Below, piece after piece: positions 46,479-56,334 of a DNA stretch of 64,000 bases (positions within the stretch are counted from its first letter, which is position 1; each line of letters starts with the position of its first letter). Origin of the DNA: Copromyces sp. CBS 386.78. Lineage: Eukaryota; Ascomycota; Sordariomycetes; Sordariales; Sordariaceae. The notes under the pieces are model-generated. The model was not told where the DNA came from. It was given only the letters and a program-made list of their open reading frames with translations, and did not search any database. The stretch spans positions 124,001 through 188,000 of the forward strand of contig MU839113.1 in the NCBI GenBank assembly GCA_030685235.1, read 5' to 3'. The position numbers were made by a program, and so were the translations under genes.

Positions 46479-49400
46479 TTAGGTTTTATTAAAATAATAG
46501 ACCTAATAGAATAAGATAGATTAGTACCGCCGGTGTAATTAAATGTAAAAGGGCTGCTTATCGATTTCGTCGTAATTACTAATATTACTACTATCGAATA
46601 GTAGGCTACCGCTATTATAGAAGCTAAGCGCTTTAAAAATAAATATTTCCGCGTCTTCGTAAATAAAAGAACCTTCGTTATAGAGATTTTTACTAGTAAT
46701 AAATTCTCCGCCGCTATTAAAGCTATAATCGGCTCCGCCTTTTAAAGTATATAGTACCCTATAATAATTACCGCTAGTCCGAACGCCCTAATTAATACCG
46801 AAGAAGCCGCTCCGTCGTATAATTCTAAACGTAAAAATATCCGCTAGCTAAAGTAAAATAGTACTGCCGCTTCCTTTAGTCTTTATATAATTCAATTAAA
46901 ATTTACCTACAAAGAGGAAAGAGTTATTAGGGCTATTACTAGCAATAAATTTAGGTAATTAATATTATTAAATACTTTCCCCGCTAATAAAATACTTATA
47001 GTAGAAGTTTTTTAGCGCTAAAAAAGAGCGAACGGAATTTATAACTTCGAAGATTTTTTTAATTAATTAAAAAAAGTTTTTAGTAATAAGAATGAAAAGT
47101 ATTTCGTATTTACCCGCTTACAATCCGTTTATTAAAGAAATAATTAAACCCTATCCGAATAGCTCCCTACCTTTAAAACTAATTTTATTAAGGCCGATAA
47201 TTTTATTTAGGAAAACGATTCTAAATTCGCCTAATTAAAAACTTCGGTATTTATAAGTTTCTATAATTAATTAATTTCTATTCGTATACTTTAAATTTAT
47301 TCCTTCTACGTCGAATAGTTGAAAAATATTGTATACAAATACGAAAATAGTAAAATTTTCCTAGAGTATACCTCTTATAATAACCGTAGTTCCTACTAAA
47401 ATTCGTTTTCCTACTATTAAAGCGCTTAAGCCGCCCCGGCTACCCTCCTTAAAAATATAAATAGTAATACTCCTATAATAATAGGGTATACGAAGACGAA
47501 GAATAATAAGGATAAGAAGTATACTAAATAGGTTTCTATAGAGGAAAGAAATAAATGCCGTATTTAAAGCCTCTACTTATAATACGGAACGAACGGATAT
47601 ATAATTAATAATTATAAATACTTATTTATTCAATGTCCCGCCACTATTAGCGTTAGGGCTACTAAAATTAAGCCTAAGGTAGAGCCGATATTAGAAGATA
47701 GTAGTAACGACGATTACTTTATTGCCAACGAATTAGAAAAAGAATAATTCCTTTATATAATCGAATAAAAGAGCGTTCTAGAATACTACATAAGGAGATG
47801 GGAGTAGAAAGTTTCCCGGGTCCTATAGAAATAAATATTATAAAAATACTTATAATTATTAATAATAAAGATCGTTTTTATACCCTTATTAATAAAGGTT
47901 ATTAGTACTATATTATAATTAGTAAGAAGGTCGTCGAATAATTAAAAATTCCTATAATCCCTATACTTAAAAAAATAATTAGAAGATCGTCTACTAAAAT
48001 AGAAGGAACTAAAATTAAAGGGATAGTATATTTTAAAGTAAATATTTACGGCTACAATTCTATAATTTATATTTATATTATCCTATAACTAGAATTCCCG
48101 GTTATTTTAGGAAAATTATAATTAATAGCAATAAAAGCCTATTCTATCCCTTACGAATATAAATTTTAGTACAGGGTAGCCGGTTATTAAATACCGTATT
48201 TCAAGTATTCCCTAAAAAGCTTATCTCTTAAAGAGAGGGAAATTAAGGAGGCCGTTCACTATATAACGACTATATTTATAGTTATTATAAATTGGATCCG
48301 GAAATAGAATAGCCGGAAAACTATAAAATTAACAATATTTTCGGTTAATCTACGAAATATTAAGAAGGCTCTTAAACCGAAAATTAATTTATTAAAAGAG
48401 GAATTACGAAAATGTATCCCCGTAGAATTCTACAATTTTTTATTCGTTTAGAAATAATTTAAAGCCGACAAATTTAATCCTTATTACCTAGGTATTAATT
48501 ATAAGATCGAAATTAAGAAAAATAAAACCGGTTAAGAATTCCCGCTATTTATAAATTATTTCTATAATATATTTCGAAAAGAACTTTTAATATTAAAGAA
48601 TATAATTAAAAATTTTATAAATAAAGGGTTTATTCGTATTAATAATTCCCCTACGGCCGTACCAATACTCTTTACTAGAAAGCTTAATAGTAATTTACGT
48701 TTCTACTACGATTATAGAGCTTTCAACGCTATTATTAAAGTAGATTACTACCCCTTACCGTTAATTAAAGAGACTTTTAGAATTATTATTAAAATTAAGT
48801 AATTTATTAAAATAAATATAGTATAGGCTTTCTATAAAATCCGTATAATAAAGGGCGAAGAAGGTAAAATAGCGTTTAAATACTACTATAGGTTATTTAA
48901 ATGGATAGTAATATTATTTAAATTATATAGTATATTTACGACGTTTTAATAGTATATTAACAATATTTTAAATAATTACTTCAATAAATTTACTTCTACT
49001 TATATAAACGACGTACTAGTCTTCTCTTCTAATTCGAAGGCCGACTATATAGCTAAGGTGCGTAAAGTCGTAGAACGTATAATAATTATAAATCTCTATT
49101 TCGACCCGAAGAAGTATAAATTTACTATTAAGAACGTTAAGTATTTCGGCTTTATTATAATTATAAACGTTAATATTTAAATAGATCTAGAGAAGATTAA
49201 AGCGATTATAAAGTAGGAGGTACCTATATTTTAAAAAAGGGTAAAAAGCTTCTTAAAATTTATTAATTATTATTAAATATTTATTAAAGTTTTCTCTTCT
49301 ATAATAAGACCGCTAACTACGCTTACGGGTAAAGAGGTCCCCTTCGAATAGATTAAAGAGTATAATAAAGTTTTTAAAAAATTAAAGCAATTATTTATAA

Positions 49401-52079
49401 AAGTTCCTATTTTTACTTAATAAGATCTAAATTTCCTTACTTTTTTCGAAATAGATTATAGTAATTATAATTTCGGTAGCGTACTTATTTAAGAAAAAGA
49501 TGGTTAAAAAACCGCTATCGTTTATTATTTATAAAAGCTAATATTTATTAAATATAATTACTTTATTTATAATAAAAAAATATTAGCCGTTATTAAATAT
49601 ATAGAAGAATAGTCGGCCGAATTTCGTAACTATAAGAAATTTATAGTAGTAACGGATTACCGTAATTTTAAATATTTTATAAAGAAGCGTTAATTTTTTA
49701 AATACTAAATATAATAGGCCGAATTTCTCTCCCGTTTTAATTTCGAAATCCTCTACTACTTAAGTGAATTCACCGTAATCCTAAACGTTCTATTTCGTCG
49801 GGATTAGAATAAATTTAATAGTATAAATACTAAAGTAAAGGATATATAATTTATCCTGAAAGCCGCCTTTAAGAATTATATTCGTATAGCGCCTATTATT
49901 ATTATAAGGGGGGGCGTAAAGGTATTTAAAAATCCGGATTTATAGTAACTCTACAATAAACTCTCTTAGGAAGACGAGGTTTATTAAATAGTCTACTAAA
50001 TAGTTATTAACAAAGATAGGACCCTCTTAATATTAATATAGGGTTTAAAAATATAATTCGGCGAATATACGATCGATAAGCTAAGTAAATTTTATTATAG
50101 AAGGCGTATCTAAATTCCCGGTACTTCCGTAATTATAAAAATAGCCGCTTTCTATATATCTTTAAAAGATTTAGAAAAGAATATTCTTCGTATTCGCGTT
50201 ATTTAAGAGACTTATAATTCGAAAGCCTTAGGCTACTTTAAAAGAAAAAGCATTATTTACACTATAAGTAAAGACTTTTACTGGCCGTTAATAAGCATTT
50301 ATATCCGCCGGTTCTTAGCTAATTACGATACGTCTAGTAAGGTAAAGTATTAAAGAGACTAGAAAAAGGGGCTGCTAAAACCTTTCCTTATTTTTAACTA
50401 ATTTTTTAAAGAAATTTAAATAGATTTTATTACCGATTTCCCCTTTATAGGAAACTATATTAACTTTTTTATTATTAAAAATAGGTTTAGTAAAATAGTA
50501 ATCTTCGAATTTATTTTATTTATAGAAGTAGAAGTAGTTATAGAAGCATTTTTCTGTTATTTTATAAAATATTATAATTAATTATATTCTATCGTTAATA
50601 ATAGAAGTACGAATTAAATTAACTATTTTTAAAAGCGTTTTTACAACCTTTTAAGGATTAAATAATTATTAAGTACCGCCTTCTACCTATAAATAGACGG
50701 CGGTCCCGAAAGGATAAATTAGGAGGTCTAAGTATTTTTAAAAGTCTTTATTAATTACGCTTAAAACGATTAGGATTATTAATATCCGGCCGCTTAATTG
50801 GCAATTAATAGCCGGATTAGTATTACAATTAAAATATTTCCTTTCTTCGCTACTTACGGCTATTACCTATAATTACTAGTAGCTTTTATAATACCCCTTA
50901 TAGAAGTAGAATTTAAGGACCCGTATACGAGGGCTAGCAATTTCGTTTCTACGTTACAATAAATTACAAATTTATACTAAGCGACAATAGCCGTATCCGT
51001 TTAAAAGTAGGAACGTTTTATTAATTATAAGAGAAAGTTTATAGAAATTTTTAAAATAAGAGATAAGGTTTAGTTCAATTTTGAAAATTTCTTTACAGTA
51101 TATCCGAAGTAAAAGTTCGATTAGGTTTATATTAAATATATAATATTACAAGTCCTCAATCTATTTATAGTAGAATTCTCCGACTTTTCTTCGAAGGTAT
51201 TCAATAAATTTTATATTAATTTATTTAGAAGAATTAAAAATAATCCGCTATTAAGGTAAATTACTACTAATTTCTAACCGCCGGCTATTATAATCGATAG
51301 TAAAAAGGAGTATATAGTAAAAGAGATCCTCTGCGTAGAAACCGTTAAAGGCCGTAGAATACTTTTAATTAATTAGGAAAAATAGGCTTAATAAATATAA
51401 GAACCCTTAGAAGAATTTATTAATATAACCGCCTTAGATTGTTTTAAAGTAGAATATAGCCTAGTAAACGTTAATAATAGGCTAATAAATTACTATATTA
51501 TAGAATATATAAAGTAATAATACTAGTAATAGTAATAAAATAAAGTTAGTAAGCGAAATAAATTACTAAGAATTTCTACTTTAAATTTTAAAACTATTAT
51601 TTCTTTAGGGTTTTACGAAGGCGACGACCTTCGGCCTCTAATTCTAAAATCCTCCGCTTATAGTCTTCTAAACGAACGATTAGTTTAGTAACGTTATTAA
51701 TAGTAGGCGTAGTAATAGTACGGGCGGCGGGGCGAATAATAAGGTAGGAGGGGGTAATATAGTCCGGGAGCGGCGTACGGGCGGAAGCGGGGGTAGTAGT
51801 AGGAGTAGCGGTATAAATTAGGGTAGCGGGAATAGCGACCTTAGGGTTAGGGAAATTTAATAACCGGTTATATTTATACTTAATTATTATTAATTTTATT
51901 TATTTAGTAAGTTTAAAATAAAGGGATAAAATTTATTAGTCAATAATCTAATCCTTTAGGAATTTAATTACGTTACGTTAGATAGTGAACTTCTAATATA
52001 TATAAATATATACTTTCCTTTCTTATTTAAGCTCCGCTACTTATTAAGCGGTAGTAAACCGTTAAGTAAGAAGGGAGGC
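46479..52079 (+). pseudogene. Gypsy gag-pol relic with chromodomain end
   Basis: RIP has introduced many stops, but motifs survive with the expected Thr to Ile, Ala to Val and Asp to Asn changes. Reverse transcriptase: FIRINNSPTAVPILF, FYYDYRAFNAI and DYYPLPLIKET near 48625-48775, and the catalytic box as YINDVLVFSS near 49000-49030. Integrase follows at about 50050-51000 (ISKDFYWPL; NPLIS-like text is not intact). A C-terminal chromodomain relic reads EYIVKEILCVETVKGRRILL near 51308-51370. A protease-like segment lies near 47870-48150. Gag is presumed between 46.5 and 47.8 kb. The relic is interrupted at 52080 by the third element, whose target duplication GAGGC is at 52075-52079. Confidence 0.8.
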
Positions 52080-52386
52080 TGATACTGGAATCCCTGGATT
52101 CATGGTATCGTTGGCCATGCCCTGTATTATAGTTTAGATTAGCTGTGACAGCCCAGATTAGCTGGGCTGCCATGGAGGCTCTGGTGCCTTGGAGGCTCTG
52201 GTGCTATGCCCAGTCGCCAGTGCACTGGCCACCCTATAGCCCGTGCTCTGGCTCGCTGCACAGTATACCTTCTACGTGCAAATGGCTGGCCGTAACAGTT
52301 TCCTTCTTCCTAGAAGCATTACTTTATATATAATCAAATCAATGACATATTGTTACATCCTTTTAAATACCCTATTAATGGTATTA
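52080..52386. repeat. Left LTR of the non-autonomous element (307 bp)
   Basis: Aligns without gaps to 55120-55426 with transitions only. The GC-rich middle contains CAGATTAGCTGGGCTGCCAT and two nearby copies of GGAGGCTCTGGTGC. Its left end is less mutated than its right end. Confidence 0.9.
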
Positions 52387-52593
52387 AATAGTAGCTGTAA
52401 TTGAGATTGCTTCGACCGAACTACACTACACTATTATCGCCAATCCTTGGCGACGTTGCGTGCGCGACAGCTTTTCGATGAACTATTAAGTTCGTCGCGG
52501 GGCATCCTATAATGACGTCCCTTTCGTTAAGATCACGTCTAGGACCCTTAGTATTAGGTAATTAATAATACTATCAGTTTCTCCCGTTAGCGA

Positions 52594-53598
52594 CGAACTT
52601 AGGTACTCGCTAGCCTCAATTCTAATTTAGTGATATCGACGAATTTGGGTACTCGACCGCGATAATTAAGATTATTAATTCCTCCTTTCCTCCGTTGCCG
52701 GCGAATTTAGGTAATCGATAGCGACTTTCCCTCTCGAACGGCGAATTTAGGTAACTGTTCATTATTATCTCCTCGGCCGCCGAACTTGGGTACGCGACCG
52801 CTCCATTATCGAGACGAACTTAAGTACTCTCAAAAATCCTCAGCCCCCTTTAATACTATTAATTTCTCCCGTTAGTAACGAATTTAAGTATTCGCCAACT
52901 ACTATCCTAATTAGGTAACTCGACGAATTTAGGTACTCGACCGCGATAATCAGGATTACTAATTATTCTTACCATTTACCTATCATTTCTTCGGCTGCCG
53001 AATTTAGGTACGCGACCGCTCCTCTCTCAAAGCGAACTTAGGTAACTTTAAGAATTCTCAATATTATTACATCCTTTATAATAGCTTTATTTACGCGCGG
53101 CGAATTTAGGTAACCGATAGCGACCTTCCTTATCACTTCTATCGGCCGCCGAATTTAAGTACGCGACCGCCCATTATTGAAACGAACTTAAGTACTCTTA
53201 ATAATTCTCACTATTATATCCTTTACGACAGTTTCATTTGCGTAGTAGCGAACTTGGGTAACCGTTCCCTAACGAAGTTCTTACCATTTCCCTACTATCG
53301 GCGAATTTAGGTAACCGATAGCGACCTTCCCCTTCGGCCGCCGAACTTAGGTACGCGACCACTCCTTTCTCAAGGCGAATTTGGGTAACCTTAAGAGCTT
53401 TCAATAATAATTCTATTAATTTCTACCGTTGGCGACGAATTTGGGTATTCGCCAGCTTTAACGATTATTATCTCTTCGGCCGCCGAACTTGGGTACGCGA
53501 CCGCCTATTATCGAAACGAATTTGGGTACTCCCGATAATTCTCAATACTACCTACTAAATTACTCGATCAACTTCTTTACGCGCGGCGAACTTGGGTA
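52594..53598. repeat. Minisatellite-like array of the 12-mer CGAAYTTRGGTA
   Basis: I count 21 copies, allowing C/T and G/A at the variable positions (with RGGTA varying to AAGTA), starting at 52594, 52640, 52702, 52742, 52781, 52815, 52879, 52924, 52999, 53033, 53101, 53150, 53183, 53249, 53302, 53342, 53376, 53436, 53484, 53517 and 53587. Spacing is irregular, about 33-75 bp. Different tails follow the core in a recurring manner: ACCGATAGCGAC, CGCGACCGC, CTCGACCGCGATAA or TTCGCC. All copies are in the same orientation. Confidence 0.85.
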
Positions 53599-53744
53599 AC
53601 CGTTTCTAAGTAAGAAGATTACAATATTAATAAAGTAAAGAAGTCTACCGTTAAACGATTTAACTAGCGCTTCTACTATACTATGAATAAGAAGCTTCTA
53701 AATACCCTCAAACTTCCCTTATACGATAAGAATAACCTAGCCGC

Positions 53745-54014
53745 TCTATGAGAACTCTCTAATATATAGGATTAATTTATATAATAATACTTTCTTAGCG
53801 GATTTAGTACTTTTAATTCCCCGCTTTTAATAACCCTTCTATTACTAAGCAACGAAGTATATAGGATATACCCTCCGAATGCCCCCGGTTCCCTATAGTA
53901 AAGTATTCGCCTTTAAAATTCGGCCCCTCCCAGTACTAACTACTCTATAGAACTCTCTAATATATAGGATCAATCTATATAATAATACTTTTTCAACGGA
54001 TTTAGCGCTTTCAA
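53745..54014. repeat. Direct duplication inside the non-autonomous element
   Basis: Two diverged copies, about 53758-53826 and 53946-54014, share GAACTCTCTAATATATAGGA, then ATATAATAATACTTT and an AACGGATTTAG / AGCGGATTTAG block. They are separated by about 190 bp. Confidence 0.7.
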
Positions 54015-54117
54015 CTTCCCTAGTACCGCCTTACTTCCCAACGGTCTTATACGATTAAAGGTTAATAATAACTTCCTTAGTTAACTTCCCCTTTATTACT
54101 AAGCAACGAAGTTGTTA

Positions 54118-54680
54118 TTCCCTTTCTTCGTATGCGGGCAACTATTACTATAAACCGAGCGGTTTTCTTATTGATAATAATAAGGCATTATTATTAACTT
54201 TATACCTTAATTTTCCGCTTACCCCCGGCCTACCCGCCTTTCTTTTCTTAGTAACTTAATGGATCTCTTCGGCTACTTAATAATGTAATCGTTACTCCCT
54301 TTCTTTCTCCGCGGATAGCCTTTATTTACTTTACTTTATTTAATTTTATAGTTATGAATTAAGCGGTTACGGTTTTCTCAATAATACTAAGGTATACTAT
54401 TAATTTTATACCCTTAGTCCTGCTTAGTTTCGTTATTCCTACCTTTCTTTTCTTAATAATTCGTCGGCCCTCCCCGGCATTTAGTAAATTCGCTTACCCT
54501 CTGTTTACTCTGCCAATCAATTAGAGACCCGCCGTTTTTCCCTTTCTTTGTATGCGGGCAACTATTGCTATAAGCCGAGTGGTTCTCTTATTAACAATAC
54601 TAAGGCATATCGCCAACTTTATACCTTAGTTTTCCGCTTGCCCCCGGCCTGCCTGCCTTTCTTTTCTTAGCAATTCGTCG
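54118..54680. repeat. Second direct duplication inside the non-autonomous element
   Basis: Copies at about 54118-54256 and 54538-54676 share CCCTTTCTT-GTATGCGGGC, CCGAG-GGTT-TCTTATT and a CCCCCGGCCT...CGCCTTTCTTTTCTTAG end. A third, more distant copy of the same unit may occupy about 54297-54470. The roughly 420-bp separation suggests an old tandem duplication. Confidence 0.65.
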
Positions 54681-55119
54681 GCTCTCCCCGGAAGTTAGAG
54701 AACCTGCCCGCTGCTTTCCCTTTTTATCCCTTTTTTTTCCTTTTCTATTGTTTGTAAAACAAGCTTTCTTACCGGATTTTATACTTTCGAATACCTCTCT
54801 CTTTCGAATACCTCTCCTTCGAGTGCCTGCTACTATACCTTTGCTCCCTCGGTATAGAATAGCCTTTCTTAGTTACTACTTGGCTTCTCGGACTTTACCG
54901 GACATCGATAATTTCCCTTAGCGAACCCTACAACATCCCGAAGCGCCCTGGATAGATAGATACTTCGGAGGAGACCTAATTGTTATCGGAGGAGACCTAG
55001 AACGACTTAGAGAGTTTTGGACTTCTTTATCCTTATGGATAGATATTTCGGAGGAGATTTGGTTATTTAGGACTGAGGATTATTAAGGATAATAGTTTCT
55101 TTTCTTGTAAGCCGGCATT

Positions 55120-55426
55120 TGATACTGGAATCCTTAGATTTATAGTATCGTTGGCTATGCCCTGTATTATAGTTTAGATTAGCTGTGATAGCCTAGATTA
55201 GCTGGGCTGCTATGGAAGCTCTAGTGCCTTGGAGGCTCTAGTGCTATGCCCAGTCGCCAGTGCACTGGCCACCCTGTGGCCCGTGCTCTGGCTCGCTGCA
55301 CAGTATACCTTCTGCGTGCAGATGGCTGGCTGTGACAGCTTCCTTCTTCCTAGAAGCATCACTTTATACACAATCAAATCAATAACATATTGTCACATCC
55401 TTTCAAATACCCTATCAACGGTATTA
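55120..55426. repeat. Right LTR of the non-autonomous element (307 bp)
   Basis: Partner of 52080-52386. Its right part keeps more C and G (GTGGCCCGTGCTCTGGCTCG) than the left copy, and its left part is more AT-converted. Target duplication GAGGC follows directly. Confidence 0.9.
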
Positions 55427-56123
55427 GAGGCGCAGTCGTATTTTTTACTATTATTATAATAAGAAAAATATAAAGCAATATTAAATTTAGTAATATAATT
55501 ACATTTAATATTAAAATACGAAACGTAAAGGATTATAGAGGGTTCGTATTTATCCTACGAAAAAATATAGTTAGTTAGCAAATAGTTAGGGTAGGAAATA
55601 ATAAAGAATACTTATTAATTTATAATACTTTTTAATAAACTTCTTAGGAGTTTTAACGGCGTTAAGAGTAGTAGTAATACTACTACCGTAGTTACGGCTA
55701 GTAAGGGTAGGCGGGGAGGGGCGTAGGGGAGATTAGGGCGAACGCGGCGAAAGGGAAGAATATACGTTAAGGAAGGGGGAGAATTTAAATTCGGGGGAAA
55801 TAAGGCGGGGTATTTATATATATAAGTATTCGTAAATAGTTAAGGGGATTGGAGAATAGTATTTACTTTAATAATTAAACGGTAAATAAAGAAGGGAAGA
55901 AAAAGGGAGAAGGGAAGAAGTTAGGGAGGAAGGGGGTTTTTATAAATAAATTTCCTAAGTACAATTGTACGTACGGCTACCTATCTAGTTAAAAGCCTAC
56001 GGGTAAAAGCGATCGTTATTTAATAAGTTTTTTAGTTAACGAAAAAATAGAAAGTAAGTATTATACGGCTACGACAAAATAGTAGGGTAGGAAGGAGAAG
56101 GAGAGAGGGAAGGAGGGGGGTAA
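55427..56123 (+). pseudogene. 3' internal remainder of the Gypsy element
   Basis: This stretch continues the Gypsy interior after the third element and ends in a purine-rich tract (GGAAGGAGAAGGAGAGAGGG and a run of G) right before the 3' LTR. That is the expected place of the polypurine tract for plus-strand priming. No coding motif is visible. Confidence 0.7.
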
Positions 56124-56334
56124 TATTATAGGGCTAAAGCCCGGGGTTGTAGCGCTCTAGTCTTTACGACTAGAGCTATTATACCATAGTTATTTCTATA
56201 GTTATATTCGCGCAGCCCCCCTTAAAACCTCGTACCTCCGGTGGATCCGCCTTAGATAGACTTTTCTCCTCTTTATAGAACCTTAATTAAACTATACGAC
56301 TAGCACCCGTATTAACCGTGCTGTCCCCGTTACA
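56124..56334 (+). repeat. Gypsy 3' LTR (211 bp)
   Basis: Partner of 46268-46478. Its right end is less mutated (GTGCTGTCCCCGTTACA) than in the left copy. It is followed by target duplication AATTA. Confidence 0.92.

Larger units (their letters stand above)
52080..55426. mobile_element. Non-autonomous LTR element with internal minisatellite, nested in the Gypsy element
   Basis: Bounded by two 307-bp direct repeats (52080-52386 and 55120-55426), with ends TGATAC...GTATTA, most likely GTATCA before RIP. The 5-bp target duplication GAGGC is at 52075-52079 and 55427-55431. The 2.7-kb interior has no detectable gag or pol relic in the frames I read. It holds a 21-copy short motif array (52594-53598) and longer duplicated blocks. 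Base composition is clearly richer in GC than the surrounding Gypsy and Copia. This fits a LARD-type, non-autonomous LTR element; strand cannot be decided. Confidence 0.85.
46268..56334 (+). mobile_element. Gypsy LTR retrotransposon of the chromodomain type, nested in the Copia element
   Basis: Bounded by two 211-bp direct LTRs (46268-46478 and 56124-56334), with ends of the form TGTTATAGGG...GTTACA. The 5-bp target duplication AATTA is at 46263-46267 and 56335-56339. Total span is 10,067 bp; without the third element inside it, about 6.7 kb, a normal Gypsy size. The protease, reverse transcriptase, RNase H, integrase, chromodomain order on the plus strand is visible in the relic. A purine-rich tract lies immediately before the 3' LTR (about 56092-56121). 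All frames are disrupted. Confidence 0.93.

Noticed and set aside
52594..53598. CRISPR-like repeat array
   Set aside because: Cores are short, spacing and tails vary, no cas genes, and the host is a eukaryote; it lies within an LTR element.
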